From the NCBI RefSeq assembly GCF_003851545.1, contig NZ_BHVX01000001.1, positions 248,001 to 312,000 of the forward strand: a DNA stretch of 64,000 nt, written 5' to 3'. A model generated the notes under the pieces. It was not told the DNA's origin. It ran no database searches and saw only the letters and a program-made list of their open reading frames with translations. The stretch comes from Ralstonia sp. SET104. Its GTDB lineage: Bacteria; Pseudomonadota; Gammaproteobacteria; Burkholderiales; Burkholderiaceae. Below, piece after piece: positions 24,613-31,821 of this stretch (its first letter is position 1; the number at the start of each line of letters is the position of its first letter). A program made the translations under genes and the position numbers.

Positions 24613-24869
24613 GTTCTTATTTGCCTGCCGTCTTCATTGGCGTTGTCTTGGTCGGCCATTGTCTCCGGCGTGCCTGGAAGTTGTATAGCGCCCACCATTC
24701 TGCACGAGCAGAGCGGCGCCGACGGGAATCCGAATACCGCACGGTGTGCATATACGGCGAGAACGGGAATCGCTTTCTGGTTCGAAAGCACGTTTCAGAT
24801 TTCCCACTGGCTGGAGAGCGTGAAATCCCGGACTTCCTTCGCAAGCAGCCGCTAGACGGTAGCGAGTAG
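24609..24869 (+). CDS. Small single-pass membrane protein
   Basis: 86 residues starting at the ATGA overlap with the preceding gene. One N-terminal hydrophobic segment (L-P-A-V-F-I-G-V-V-L-V-G-H) is followed by a strongly basic stretch (R-A-E-R-R-R-R-E-S-E) and a cytoplasmic tail of about 50 residues. Coupling to the PLD-like gene suggests that the two products work together at the inner membrane. Confidence 0.55.
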   Translation: MSSYLPAVFIGVVLVGHCLRRAWKLYSAHHSARAERRRRESEYRTVCIYGENGNRFLVRKHVSDFPLAGEREIPDFLRKQPLDGSE

Positions 24870-24958
24870 CCGAACAATAGTGCCAACCAGTGGTCGCTCT
24901 GCCACCACACAGGACAAGGGCGCATAAGCACCACAACAACCAACAGCCAGAGCCGGCT

Positions 24959-25417
24959 ATGAATGAGCGCGTTTTCGAGACCACCGATAACGAGTATCTG
25001 GGATGGATGAAGCAACATCCCGAAGGCTACGTCCTGAACACCACACGGTCCGATAGCCAATACGCGATGCTCCACGCGTCAGGTTGTCACCACATTTCGA
25101 CCTACGCCAGCAACTACGCTGACAACGCCTTCACCGGGGATAAATACATCAAGGTTTGCTCGGACAACAGTAGCGATGAAGAGCGACTAGACCCTTGCAA
25201 TGGTTTGCCGCTCATAGCCACACTCGACCGGCTCTTCGACCAATATCTAATCACGTTCGATCCGAAGACAGGGGGGATGCAGGTCTCACACGAGATCGGC
25301 AAAGCCGACCGTGCCATCCTCGGCCTCCCAGCGAACCTGAGAAAAGTGCCGAACCAGGGACAGGCCGGCTACCTCAGGCTACACCTTGACCATTTCGAAA
25401 CGAAAAGCCGAACATGA
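24959..25417 (+). CDS. Hypothetical protein, 152 residues
   Basis: ATG 24959 is chosen because the N terminus E-R-V-F-E-T-T-D-N-E-Y-L-G-W-M-K is well formed and follows a GAGCCGG stretch. A region H-P-E-G-Y-V-L-N-T-T-R near residue 20 followed by L-H-A-S-G-C-H-H near 38 and Y-I-K-V-C-S near 63 looks like a strand-rich N-terminal domain seen in some nuclease-associated island proteins; the conserved Cys/His may bind metal. I cannot name the family. It overlaps the next gene by 4 bp, so the two are co-translated. Confidence 0.6.
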   Translation: MNERVFETTDNEYLGWMKQHPEGYVLNTTRSDSQYAMLHASGCHHISTYASNYADNAFTGDKYIKVCSDNSSDEERLDPCNGLPLIATLDRLFDQYLITFDPKTGGMQVSHEIGKADRAILGLPANLRKVPNQGQAGYLRLHLDHFETKSRT

Positions 25418-26103
25418 AGCGGGTTATGAGAGACGAGCTTGAGGTAGCAATTCATGAACTGACCCAGCCGATAGGCGGGCAGTACCCTCGTCCCTGGATG
25501 ACGGATCTTCAAGATCCCATGAAGGCCAAGGTCTTTATCGTCGGCAAGAACCAAGCCAAAGAGTATCTGGTTGCCCGAGTTGGATCACACGCCAGACACG
25601 TAGATGCACTCTACAACAGGAACGGCCAAAGCTGTCGGGCACTGTATGACGAGATTGCCGATGGGCAACCATCAAAGACTCGCCCCAACATTGACGATTT
25701 GACAAAACGTCTCACACTAGCTGGCGTGGAAGGTGTCCTGGAAACCAATGTGGTCTGCTATTCGACGGCAATGAGTCGACATTTGCGTCAACAAAAGCAT
25801 GCCGCCGGCGCAGTGAAGGGCGATCTGATTTTTCGTACGTTGCTCGCCCATATCCGGCCGACCGTTCTTATTGTCCACGGCGTTGACGCAACTGAGCGGC
25901 TCGGCAGGTGCCTGGGAAGCAAATTGCCAAGTCCTCCGGAACGAGCGGAGGATATGCGTTCGCTAGAGGTGAAATACGACGACCGACCGATGACCGTCTT
26001 CGTCGTTCCAAGCTTGGCCCCTCCAAAGTGGAACAGTTGGAAGTCCTGGGCCGCCGATCATCTAGATCTAGTGGCCAAGGCTGCGGCAACATCCGTTGCT
26101 TGA
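25414..26103 (+). CDS. Hypothetical protein with weak uracil-DNA-glycosylase-like motifs
   Basis: 229 residues, coupled by a 4-bp overlap to the preceding gene. An early strand K-A-K-V-F-I-V-G-K-N-Q-A (near residue 38), a middle N-V-V-C-Y-S-T and P-T-V-L-I-V-H-G (near 150), and a late strand V-F-V-V-P-S-L-A-P-P-K-W-N (near 200) follow the order of the motifs of the uracil-DNA glycosylase superfamily (G-x-D/N near the start, a P-S loop near the end). Catalytic residues are not classical, so this could be an inactive or divergent binder of modified bases. Last gene of the unknown operon. Confidence 0.55.
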   Translation: MKRVMRDELEVAIHELTQPIGGQYPRPWMTDLQDPMKAKVFIVGKNQAKEYLVARVGSHARHVDALYNRNGQSCRALYDEIADGQPSKTRPNIDDLTKRLTLAGVEGVLETNVVCYSTAMSRHLRQQKHAAGAVKGDLIFRTLLAHIRPTVLIVHGVDATERLGRCLGSKLPSPPERAEDMRSLEVKYDDRPMTVFVVPSLAPPKWNSWKSWAADHLDLVAKAAATSVA

Positions 26104-26128
26104 GAGTCAGGACCTCGGTGTCAGATAT

Positions 26129-26440
26129 TCAATCGCCGTCGCGGTCACCGCCTCGACCCCGGCCATGATCTCCCCGGTGGTTGTCACCCTGATCTCGGCC
26201 ATGATCCCAGCCACGTCGGCGTCCCCGATCCTGATCGTGGTTCTCGCCTTGGTCTCCCTCCCGTCGCCCACCGTAGTAACCGCCGTTGTTCCAGTCAAAG
26301 TATGCGCCGACGCCGGGAGCGGGGTAGGCGTCATAGTACGGAGCCGGGTAACCACCGTAATAGGCATTATCGTAGGGAACAACAGCGCAACCGCTCAGAA
26401 GTGCGGCGGTGGCAACGGACAGGACTGCAAATCGGTTCAT
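26129..26440 (-). CDS. Small Tyr/Gly/Asp-rich lipoprotein
   Basis: 103 residues. The signal peptide ends in the lipobox L-S-G-C at residue 18. The mature part starts with Tyr/Pro/Gly-rich sequence (Y-Y-G-G-Y-P-A-P-Y-Y) and ends in a charged Arg/Asp/Gly/His tail with repeated G-D-x-G-x-x words. Composition resembles small envelope lipoproteins common in Burkholderiales. It is convergent to the unknown operon, with only 25 bp between them. No catalytic motif is visible. Confidence 0.65.
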   Translation of the reverse strand: MNRFAVLSVATAALLSGCAVVPYDNAYYGGYPAPYYDAYPAPGVGAYFDWNNGGYYGGRREGDQGENHDQDRGRRRGWDHGRDQGDNHRGDHGRGRGGDRDGD

Positions 26441-26768
26441 AATTCTTCGTGCTCTGAGAGCGGTTGGCGGATCCTCGCTTTCAGGATAGTGCCGAAGCCC
26501 CTGGGCAAGTGTAAAAAATCGTGAGTCGTTGGCGGAGGAAGGATGCCAGGGAGGCTACTCGGGTACGAGGAGGCGCATACCCCTCAATTAGGGGGGGTAA
26601 TCGACTGATGCAGGTGCGATATGCTAGCCGGCAGGTTAGTACGTGCGGCGCTCAGTGACATATGCTGGGCCGAGTATAAATTTTCACTACTGTCATGCCA
26701 CTATTATGATGCTTAACCACACTGTCTCTGGATTTGTCATTATCTGACTCCATCAAGGGAATAGCCGC
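26441..26768. other. Intergenic region with an inverted repeat and a promoter for the AT-rich operon
   Basis: No gene is supported over about 330 bp. At 26578-26598 a near-perfect inverted repeat TACCCC...GGGGTA (with CCTCAATTAGG between) could be a regulator site of the LuxR/NarL type. The last ~110 bp before ATG 26769 are AT-rich and probably contain the promoter. No terminator-like U-tract is seen. Confidence 0.4.
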
Positions 26769-27719
26769 ATGGAATTCAAGGAAGTCAACAATAATAGCGC
26801 GACGGTAGCCGCCCCCAGGGATTGCTCCCAGCAACTATCGCAGGCAAATGAATTTCACAAGCGAGCAGCAGAGATTTATGCGGAAATAGCAAAGAGAGCC
26901 GCATTATCACCGTTCTATGGCAGCTGCGAAAAAATCGACAAATCTTACGAGCAATTTGATATAAAAAAAGAGGGGCATTCAGCAAAAGAATGGTGCGACC
27001 TATTCTCCTCTGTCATCGAATCGGCGAATTTCGATCATATTAAGGTTGGCGTATCAAGTGCTGGCAATGAAATCGCGGAAATGCTCATCAAATTATACGA
27101 GGATCAACTTGGCGCCATATTTTCCGGACGGGATTTTGAGAAGTTCGGGGAAAAATTTAAATTAAATATTGATCTACGCACATCCCAGATCGAAAAAATA
27201 GCTGCGATCGTTTCGAGTCACTTCACCCAGGCTATTAGTGAGGCAGGAGATTTGGCTCAGCATCGTCGCCGACTCCAAGCAAATTATCACGATTTTGCAC
27301 AGGCAGCCGATGATAAATTTGACTGGGGATCTGCTGCACGTCATTTTGGGGCTGGTGCATTAGCATTTGCTAACCCACTCATTGGTATTCCGGCACTAAT
27401 TGCAAACTTCGCAGCCGGATCCGATAAAAACAACCGCGAAAACTCAAATATTGAAGTGTACTTCGATTTGTTTTCGGAGTTCGAAGATAAAATAATTTCT
27501 CTTCGAGAAAAAATTGACGAAGCCGCCGAAAGAACCAAGGATTACACAAGAAAAAAATATATTGAGGTAAATAGCTCAGCAGTATCCGAGGTACTCCGTG
27601 AGGTTTTCGCGAACGACTATGCCATTGATCATTACTTCACATCGTTGGACCTCAATGATTTGAGGGAGGCGGAAGAAATAATTTTTGGTGAGGAGATCAA
27701 GAGTGGAAAGTTTGCTTAA
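26769..27719 (+). CDS. AT-rich hypothetical protein with a hydrophobic hairpin
   Basis: 316 residues; base composition is much more AT-rich than neighbouring genes, indicating recent transfer. The N-terminal ~190 residues are helical with coiled-coil character (L-S-Q-A-N-E-F-H-K-R-A-A-E-I-Y-A-E-I-A-K). Near residues 195-217 there is a hydrophobic double segment (G-A-G-A-L-A-F-A-N-P-L-I-G-I-P-A-L-I) that could enter a membrane. Then follows another charged coiled coil (F-E-D-K-I-I-S-L-R-E-K-I-D-E-A-A). It overlaps the next gene by 17 bp. The layout resembles helical membrane-active proteins, but no family is recognised. Confidence 0.6.
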   Translation: MEFKEVNNNSATVAAPRDCSQQLSQANEFHKRAAEIYAEIAKRAALSPFYGSCEKIDKSYEQFDIKKEGHSAKEWCDLFSSVIESANFDHIKVGVSSAGNEIAEMLIKLYEDQLGAIFSGRDFEKFGEKFKLNIDLRTSQIEKIAAIVSSHFTQAISEAGDLAQHRRRLQANYHDFAQAADDKFDWGSAARHFGAGALAFANPLIGIPALIANFAAGSDKNNRENSNIEVYFDLFSEFEDKIISLREKIDEAAERTKDYTRKKYIEVNSSAVSEVLREVFANDYAIDHYFTSLDLNDLREAEEIIFGEEIKSGKFA

Positions 27720-28077
27720 GGCTGTAGAAAATATCTTCGATGTCGTCGATATCGTTGACGAAAATGGCTCAATCGAAGCGCAAGGCCATTCCAATATTGC
27801 GGGCGGAATGGATTTTTATAAAAATGGAAACATGATTGACCACTCCACCCTGAACGTTTTTGGTGGCATGGATCACCACAATCAAATGGGGCAGATATCA
27901 CATTCAACACACCCCAATATATTAGGTGGTGTGGACGCACTGGATTCACTGGGCCATGTGATTGGACACACACAGCCAAATATCTTTGGTGGGTCCAATA
28001 TTTTTGATGAACAAGGCGGCTTGATCGGAGAATCTTCGCCGGACCCAACCGGCTTCCATGCGAGATTCTTCAAATAA
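27703..28077 (+). CDS. Small protein of four tandem ~20-residue repeats
   Basis: 124 residues from a GTG start with AGGAG 7 bp upstream; the start lies inside the preceding gene, so translation is coupled. Residues about 24-107 are four degenerate repeats of the pattern H-S/T-x-x-N-I/V-x-G-G-x-D/N...G-x-I-I/G, with N-I-A-G-G, N-V-F-G-G, N-I-L-G-G and N-I-F-G-G as landmarks. Such regular Gly-Asn repeats suggest a stacked beta structure. No family is recognised. AT-rich like its partner. Confidence 0.6.
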   Translation: MESLLKAVENIFDVVDIVDENGSIEAQGHSNIAGGMDFYKNGNMIDHSTLNVFGGMDHHNQMGQISHSTHPNILGGVDALDSLGHVIGHTQPNIFGGSNIFDEQGGLIGESSPDPTGFHARFFK

Positions 28078-28710
28078 GCCATCACTATTTTTCGAGGTTA
28101 ACCAAACTCAAGCGCCTGGAATGGACAGGTTGGATCCCTGTGACGCCCGTGACGGACCTGTGACGGTCAGCAACAGCCGAAAATCCGCGCCAGTATTGGT
28201 TTGTGACAATGTGATAGTTGTGACGGACAAACATATATAGTCCAGCCCGAACTGCATGACGGGTGAGGATGGGCAGTCGGTGATCGGGCGATGCTGGCAA
28301 CGGCACGACAGCCGACCTTGCCGCCAACCGCCGTCACAATGTCACAATGTCACAATCCGTGTGTGGTGTGGTTTTCCCGGTGTCACGGGTGGAAAACGCC
28401 CGTCACAAACGTCACAGCCACTGGGGGGCAGGCTCAGTTCGAGGCAAAAAAGCTCTTCGCCGATTTGCGGGGTGAGGGACCGTCTCAGAACGACCCACAA
28501 GAGACGTTCGGCCTGGCGTGACCTTGACGGCGGCTCCCCAGGGTACAACGGTCATTCGCGCATCAATGTAGATCGGCGGGCGCTCTGCCTTACGCGTAGG
28601 GACTAGGGGCAGTGGCGTCGGCAGAAATGTTCCGACTGGCCACATAACCCCAGGACTGTGCCGAACTTGGCACTCGCGATTAGAATGAATTGGTCATTCA
28701 AAACGAATTT
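28078..28710. promoter_or_regulatory. Non-coding region with a cluster of GTGAC/GTCAC words (candidate origin or operator array)
   Basis: More than 600 bp with no convincing gene. Between about 28138 and 28420 the pentamer GTGAC or its complement occurs about eleven times, including three consecutive GTCACAAT units near 28334-28358, T-GTGACGG words at 28138-28170 and a CACGGGTGGAAAACGCCCGT inverted repeat near 28384-28403. AATGAATTGGTCATT (28684-28698) is another inverted repeat near the next start. Iteron-like spacing suggests a protein-binding array, such as a replication origin or a repressor site. Confidence 0.5.
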
Positions 28711-28720
28711 GTCACGTGAC
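28711..28720. promoter_or_regulatory. GTCACGTGAC palindrome at the RelE-like gene start
   Basis: A perfect 10-bp palindrome that joins one GTCAC and one GTGAC word, the same words that are clustered upstream. It ends one base before the ATG at 28722, a position from which a bound protein would block expression of the toxin-like gene. Confidence 0.5.
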
Positions 28721-28721
28721 C

Positions 28722-29393
28722 ATGCCGACGCTAGCTGCCGCAATCCTGACGGGGTACATACTGATCGGCACAGGCCTATCCGTGGCAGGGCCTTTTGCGA
28801 GAGACTTGCGTAAGACGTTTCGAGAAACTAGGGCCGAGCTCACCTATTCCGAGGTACCAGCGAAGTGGGCTAGATTTTCGGCTTTAGTCTTTGTCTTGAT
28901 ACTGATCCTAATCTTGGTCTGGCCGGTTTTCTTGTGGGATAGTAGATCCGAACTGGCATCCCGGCGTGTATTGGGTGGGCGACTTTTTCGAGATACAGAT
29001 CTGAGCAGGTACCCTGGCGTGCATTGGGTGGGTGACTTTGTTGATCTACGCGATCATCTGCTCGCCGTATGGGATCCATCTTATTGCCCGCCGCTTTATA
29101 GCCGCAAGCTCGGTGACTGGACGATTGGATTAAGTCCAGCATTCAGGAAGGCAATAGGCAGTGTAGATAAAAAGTTGCAGGGCCGCATTCTGGAAGCAAT
29201 AGCAGGCATTTGTGAAGACCCTCTGACCGCCCAAGGAGACACGAAGAAGCCCTTGGAAGGTAATCTAAAGGGCCTCTGGCGCTACCGGATCGGCGAGTTC
29301 CGCTTGATCTATCGCCCTGAAAATGCGGCTAGCGTCGTCGTGCTCGTGGATTTCGTCGCCCGCAGTGCTGGATATTCGGGAGTAGGAGACTAA
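28722..29393 (+). CDS. Membrane-anchored RelE/ParE-like toxin
   Basis: 223 residues from ATG 28722 (GTG 28716 possible). Residues about 1-20 and 50-70 are hydrophobic membrane segments (the second reads F-V-L-I-L-I-L-I-L-V-W-P-V-F-L). A middle linker follows, and the C-terminal ~85 residues match the RelE/ParE superfamily: F-R-K-A-I-G-S-V-D-K-K-L-Q-G-R-I, then K-P-L-E-G-N-L-K-G-L-W-R-Y-R-I-G-E-F-R-L-I-Y. RelE toxins are normally about 90-residue soluble mRNA interferases or gyrase poisons, so a membrane anchor is unusual. No antitoxin-like gene lies beside it. It may be a fusion or a membrane-tethered effector. Confidence 0.7.
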   Translation: MPTLAAAILTGYILIGTGLSVAGPFARDLRKTFRETRAELTYSEVPAKWARFSALVFVLILILILVWPVFLWDSRSELASRRVLGGRLFRDTDLSRYPGVHWVGDFVDLRDHLLAVWDPSYCPPLYSRKLGDWTIGLSPAFRKAIGSVDKKLQGRILEAIAGICEDPLTAQGDTKKPLEGNLKGLWRYRIGEFRLIYRPENAASVVVLVDFVARSAGYSGVGD

Positions 29394-29614
29394 GAGATGG
29401 TAATCTAGGGCCGTTGCCAAAGTGCTAACTGACGTTCGAATGTCAACCTTGGTGTATGGGCGAGTGGCCGAAACTGGCTGCGGATTCAACCGGTCGATGC
29501 TCCAGATCCAGGCGAAAAAAAGCGCACCATGGCCGGGTGGTATGGCACGCTTGACAAACAAGATGAATCGTCTGTCATCAGTTTCGGGATAAGCGCTCGG
29601 CGGAGCTTGACGTA
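29394..29614. other. Spacer with no supported gene
   Basis: About 220 bp between the rightward RelE-like gene and the leftward terminator. Short frames exist on both strands but none shows a ribosome site or protein-like composition. Confidence 0.4.
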
Positions 29615-29653
29615 GCGCAAAGAGGCCCGGTCACCACTGCTAGTGGTGGCCTC
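29615..29653 (-). terminator. Terminator of the leftward island module
   Basis: On the minus strand a long hairpin (GAGGCCACCAC...GTGGTG...GGCCTC, arms 29622-29627 and 29648-29653 with an inner stem) is followed by TTT. It begins directly at the stop codon of the 40-residue membrane protein gene. Confidence 0.65.
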
Positions 29654-29775
29654 TAGCAACGCCCGCCCAGCAGCACGGCCAAGAGCTTGTGACCCAGCCA
29701 TAGCCAGACCATTCCAACAACGACCAACAACGCCGGGGCAACGACAAGAATCGCAATCGCATACAGGAAGATCAT
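29653..29775 (-). CDS. Tiny membrane protein (40 residues)
   Basis: An ATG overlapping the stop codon of the Gp3-like gene (ATGA) opens a 40-codon frame. The product is almost entirely hydrophobic (I-F-L-Y-A-I-A-I-L-V-V-A-P-A-L-L-V-V) with a short basic end. Length and coupling resemble small holin-like or regulatory membrane peptides, but that is only a comparison. Confidence 0.55.
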   Translation of the reverse strand: MIFLYAIAILVVAPALLVVVGMVWLWLGHKLLAVLLGGRC

Positions 29776-30665
29776 GCCGAACCTCCCGTCTGCGTAGCGG
29801 CCTTGCGGTCGAGCTTGTCTTTCAGCGTGGTTGCCGGGCTGCTTGTGGCTTGGCCGGCTGACTCGCCTTCGGCGTAGAACTCTTCCACGATGGCCGGAAT
29901 CTCTTCGTCGGCATCCTCGCACACACCGTTACCGAACCCGGCTCGGGCAATGACATCGAGCGCTGCCTGATCGAAGCCCGAAGCTTTGCGCTGGGCATCA
30001 ACCTCTCTGGCCTCGGCTATGGCTGCTTCCAGGCTCACGCCCTCCCTGACCGTCAGATCGACGTAGTAGATGGGAGCTCGATAGCTCTGCGCGGTGGATT
30101 TTGCTCGCAGTCGAAGTTCCAGTGGCAGCGCTGCCAGCAACCCACTTGACACGGCATGGAAGTACCGCAGCCTTGCCGTCAGCACACGAATGCTGTTGAA
30201 GCCCGTGGTCCGGAAGATGAAACTGCCCAGAAGGTCATCGTCACCGATGCGGACATTGAGCCTGCCGTACGGTTTGCACAGTCCGCCTTTGGCAAGGTCG
30301 CAGCCATCCGGCGACGGACACGGCAAGGTCTGAAGCCCGGACGAGGTATAGCGGCGGCAGGTTTCGCCATTGCCCACGCAAACAGGCCGACCCGTTTGAC
30401 GGTCAAACAGGCTGTACTCGGCCCGCAGGTTCAGGTCGGGATCGTTGAACAGCACCGTGACGGGGATCGAGCGCAGCTTTCCGTTGCCGGCCTTGCGTAG
30501 AGCTTCGTCGTAGGGATGCAAGATCCAGCCGTCTTTGCCTTGTACCTGCGTGGTGATAGTGAACTGGTCGTCTTTCTGCGGCAGTCGCTTGCCGTCCTTC
30601 TCGACCACGTGCCCGATCGAGATGCGCCCCAGCACGGGCGGGGTAATCGCCAAATTTTTCAGCAT
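29772..30665 (-). CDS. Gp3-like protein, candidate recombination directionality factor
   Basis: 297 residues. The N terminus V-L-G-R-I-S-I-G-H followed by L-P-Q-K-D-D-Q-F-T-I-T-T near residue 28 matches my memory of the phage Gp3-like family ('hydrolase or metal-binding protein' in islands), which includes recombination directionality factors. A cysteine cluster (C-V-G-N-G-E-T-C, then P-C-P-S-P-D-G-C and L-C-K-P-Y-G, residues about 95-133) is probably a zinc site. Such factors switch an integrase from integration to excision, although the best-known ones serve serine integrases whereas this island has a tyrosine recombinase. It lies 88 bp downstream of the YqaJ gene. Confidence 0.65.
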   Translation of the reverse strand: MLKNLAITPPVLGRISIGHVVEKDGKRLPQKDDQFTITTQVQGKDGWILHPYDEALRKAGNGKLRSIPVTVLFNDPDLNLRAEYSLFDRQTGRPVCVGNGETCRRYTSSGLQTLPCPSPDGCDLAKGGLCKPYGRLNVRIGDDDLLGSFIFRTTGFNSIRVLTARLRYFHAVSSGLLAALPLELRLRAKSTAQSYRAPIYYVDLTVREGVSLEAAIAEAREVDAQRKASGFDQAALDVIARAGFGNGVCEDADEEIPAIVEEFYAEGESAGQATSSPATTLKDKLDRKAATQTGGSA

Positions 30666-30752
30666 CGTCTTTCTCCAAGAAAGAAGCGCAGGCCCGCCCC
30701 ACGTTTCCGCAAGGGGCAGGCACAGCGCAGCCCCAGCGGATCAGGGCATGGA

Positions 30753-31748
30753 TTACAGGATCAGGAACCGGCGACTGCCGGGCTTGGTGAGGGGGTAGCG
30801 TTGCAACAGATCGGGCCGCTCTTGCAGGAGCTTGTCGGTGTCCAGGCCAAGACCGTCCTTGCTGCGTTTCCACGAGACTTCGCCGGTCTCGAAGATCGCC
30901 TTGGTGGCTTCACCCATGGCTTGCTGCAGGCGTTGCTTGAGCTGGGCTTCGAGCGTGGTCCGATCTGCAATCTCAGCCCGAACCGTCACCAGGTCAGCAA
31001 AGGCAGCCGACAGGTTTCGGTCGTCCGAGAAATCGACCGTGGCCCCGGCGTCGCGTGGATACAGGCATTGCAACGCCGTCGCAGCCGAATCCGAGCCATC
31101 TGCCGGTGGCGGCATGTCCGATTCCACGTACTGCCAGAACCGGGCTTCCAGTTCGATCAGGCGAGCGATCAGAGCGTCGTCCCGTTTGATGCGATGCACC
31201 TGCAACTCCTGACCGCAGATCAGGACCGCCACGTCACCGGCCGCCTTGCCTGTCACGGCCAACTGATGCTGAACCTGCAACTGGACGTACTCCGGCACAC
31301 CATCTCGCCACAGCCTGGCACCATTCATGCCGGCTGTTTTGCACTCCAGGATTGCGACATCGCAAGCGCCCATGACCTCTCGGTCGATGTTCGCCAGCAT
31401 CCATGGAATTTCACGGTGTTGGAGCACGGCATTGACACGGCGAACTCGATTGCCGGTCCGCTTGGTGTAGTGGGCGGCAACGATGGGCTCCAGCAATGTT
31501 CCCCAATAGATCGGCTGGTTCTCGTCATCGGGATCGGGCTTGCGCAGTTCGGCATCCCGGCCGGTTTTTTCCAGCCAGAGTTCGAGCTGCGACTTGTATG
31601 GATTGAGCCCGACGGCAGCAGCGGCATCGGATCCGCCTATGCCTTGCTTACGCACCTCCAGCCAATCCCCTCGGCTCAGGTCATTGGTCTGCACCAGACG
31701 TAGCGCTGGCCTAGCGCGCTTTCCTGCGTGATGGATTGCGGGTTGCAT
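30753..31748 (-). CDS. YqaJ/lambda-exonuclease-family recombination nuclease
   Basis: 331 residues. The N-terminal signature W-L-E-V-R-K-Q-G-I-G-G-S-D-A-A-A-A-V-G is diagnostic of the YqaJ family, followed by the W-G-T-L-L-E-P motif near residue 93 and a catalytic D-V-A-I-L-E-C-K-T strand near 138, giving the D...ExK nuclease core. These 5'-3' exonucleases resect double-strand ends for annealing-type recombination in phages and islands. No RecT-like annealase is seen beside it. A terminator-like hairpin separates it from the DUF932 gene upstream, so read-through would be partial. Confidence 0.9.
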   Translation of the reverse strand: MQPAIHHAGKRARPALRLVQTNDLSRGDWLEVRKQGIGGSDAAAAVGLNPYKSQLELWLEKTGRDAELRKPDPDDENQPIYWGTLLEPIVAAHYTKRTGNRVRRVNAVLQHREIPWMLANIDREVMGACDVAILECKTAGMNGARLWRDGVPEYVQLQVQHQLAVTGKAAGDVAVLICGQELQVHRIKRDDALIARLIELEARFWQYVESDMPPPADGSDSAATALQCLYPRDAGATVDFSDDRNLSAAFADLVTVRAEIADRTTLEAQLKQRLQQAMGEATKAIFETGEVSWKRSKDGLGLDTDKLLQERPDLLQRYPLTKPGSRRFLIL

Positions 31749-31763
31749 GGCACCTCCTAGAAT

Positions 31764-31800
31764 GGAAAACGCCCGGCGAGGTAGACCTCAAACCGGGCGT
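31764..31800 (-). terminator. Terminator or attenuator between the DUF932 and YqaJ genes
   Basis: ACGCCCGG (31769-31776) pairs perfectly with CCGGGCGT (31793-31800), with an inner GAGGT/ACCTC stem. Reading leftward the hairpin is followed by TTTT. It would reduce transcription from the DUF932 gene into the nuclease gene. Confidence 0.7.
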
Positions 31801-31821
31801 CATGTGGAACAACAGTAGATT

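Noticed and set aside
28330-28420. CRISPR-like array from repeated GTCACAAT words
   Set aside because: The repeats are only 5-9 bp, without spacers of constant length, and there are no cas genes.
28291-28521. Short plus-strand frames within the GTGAC-word region
   Set aside because: They translate the repeats themselves and have no ribosome site, so the region is treated as non-coding.
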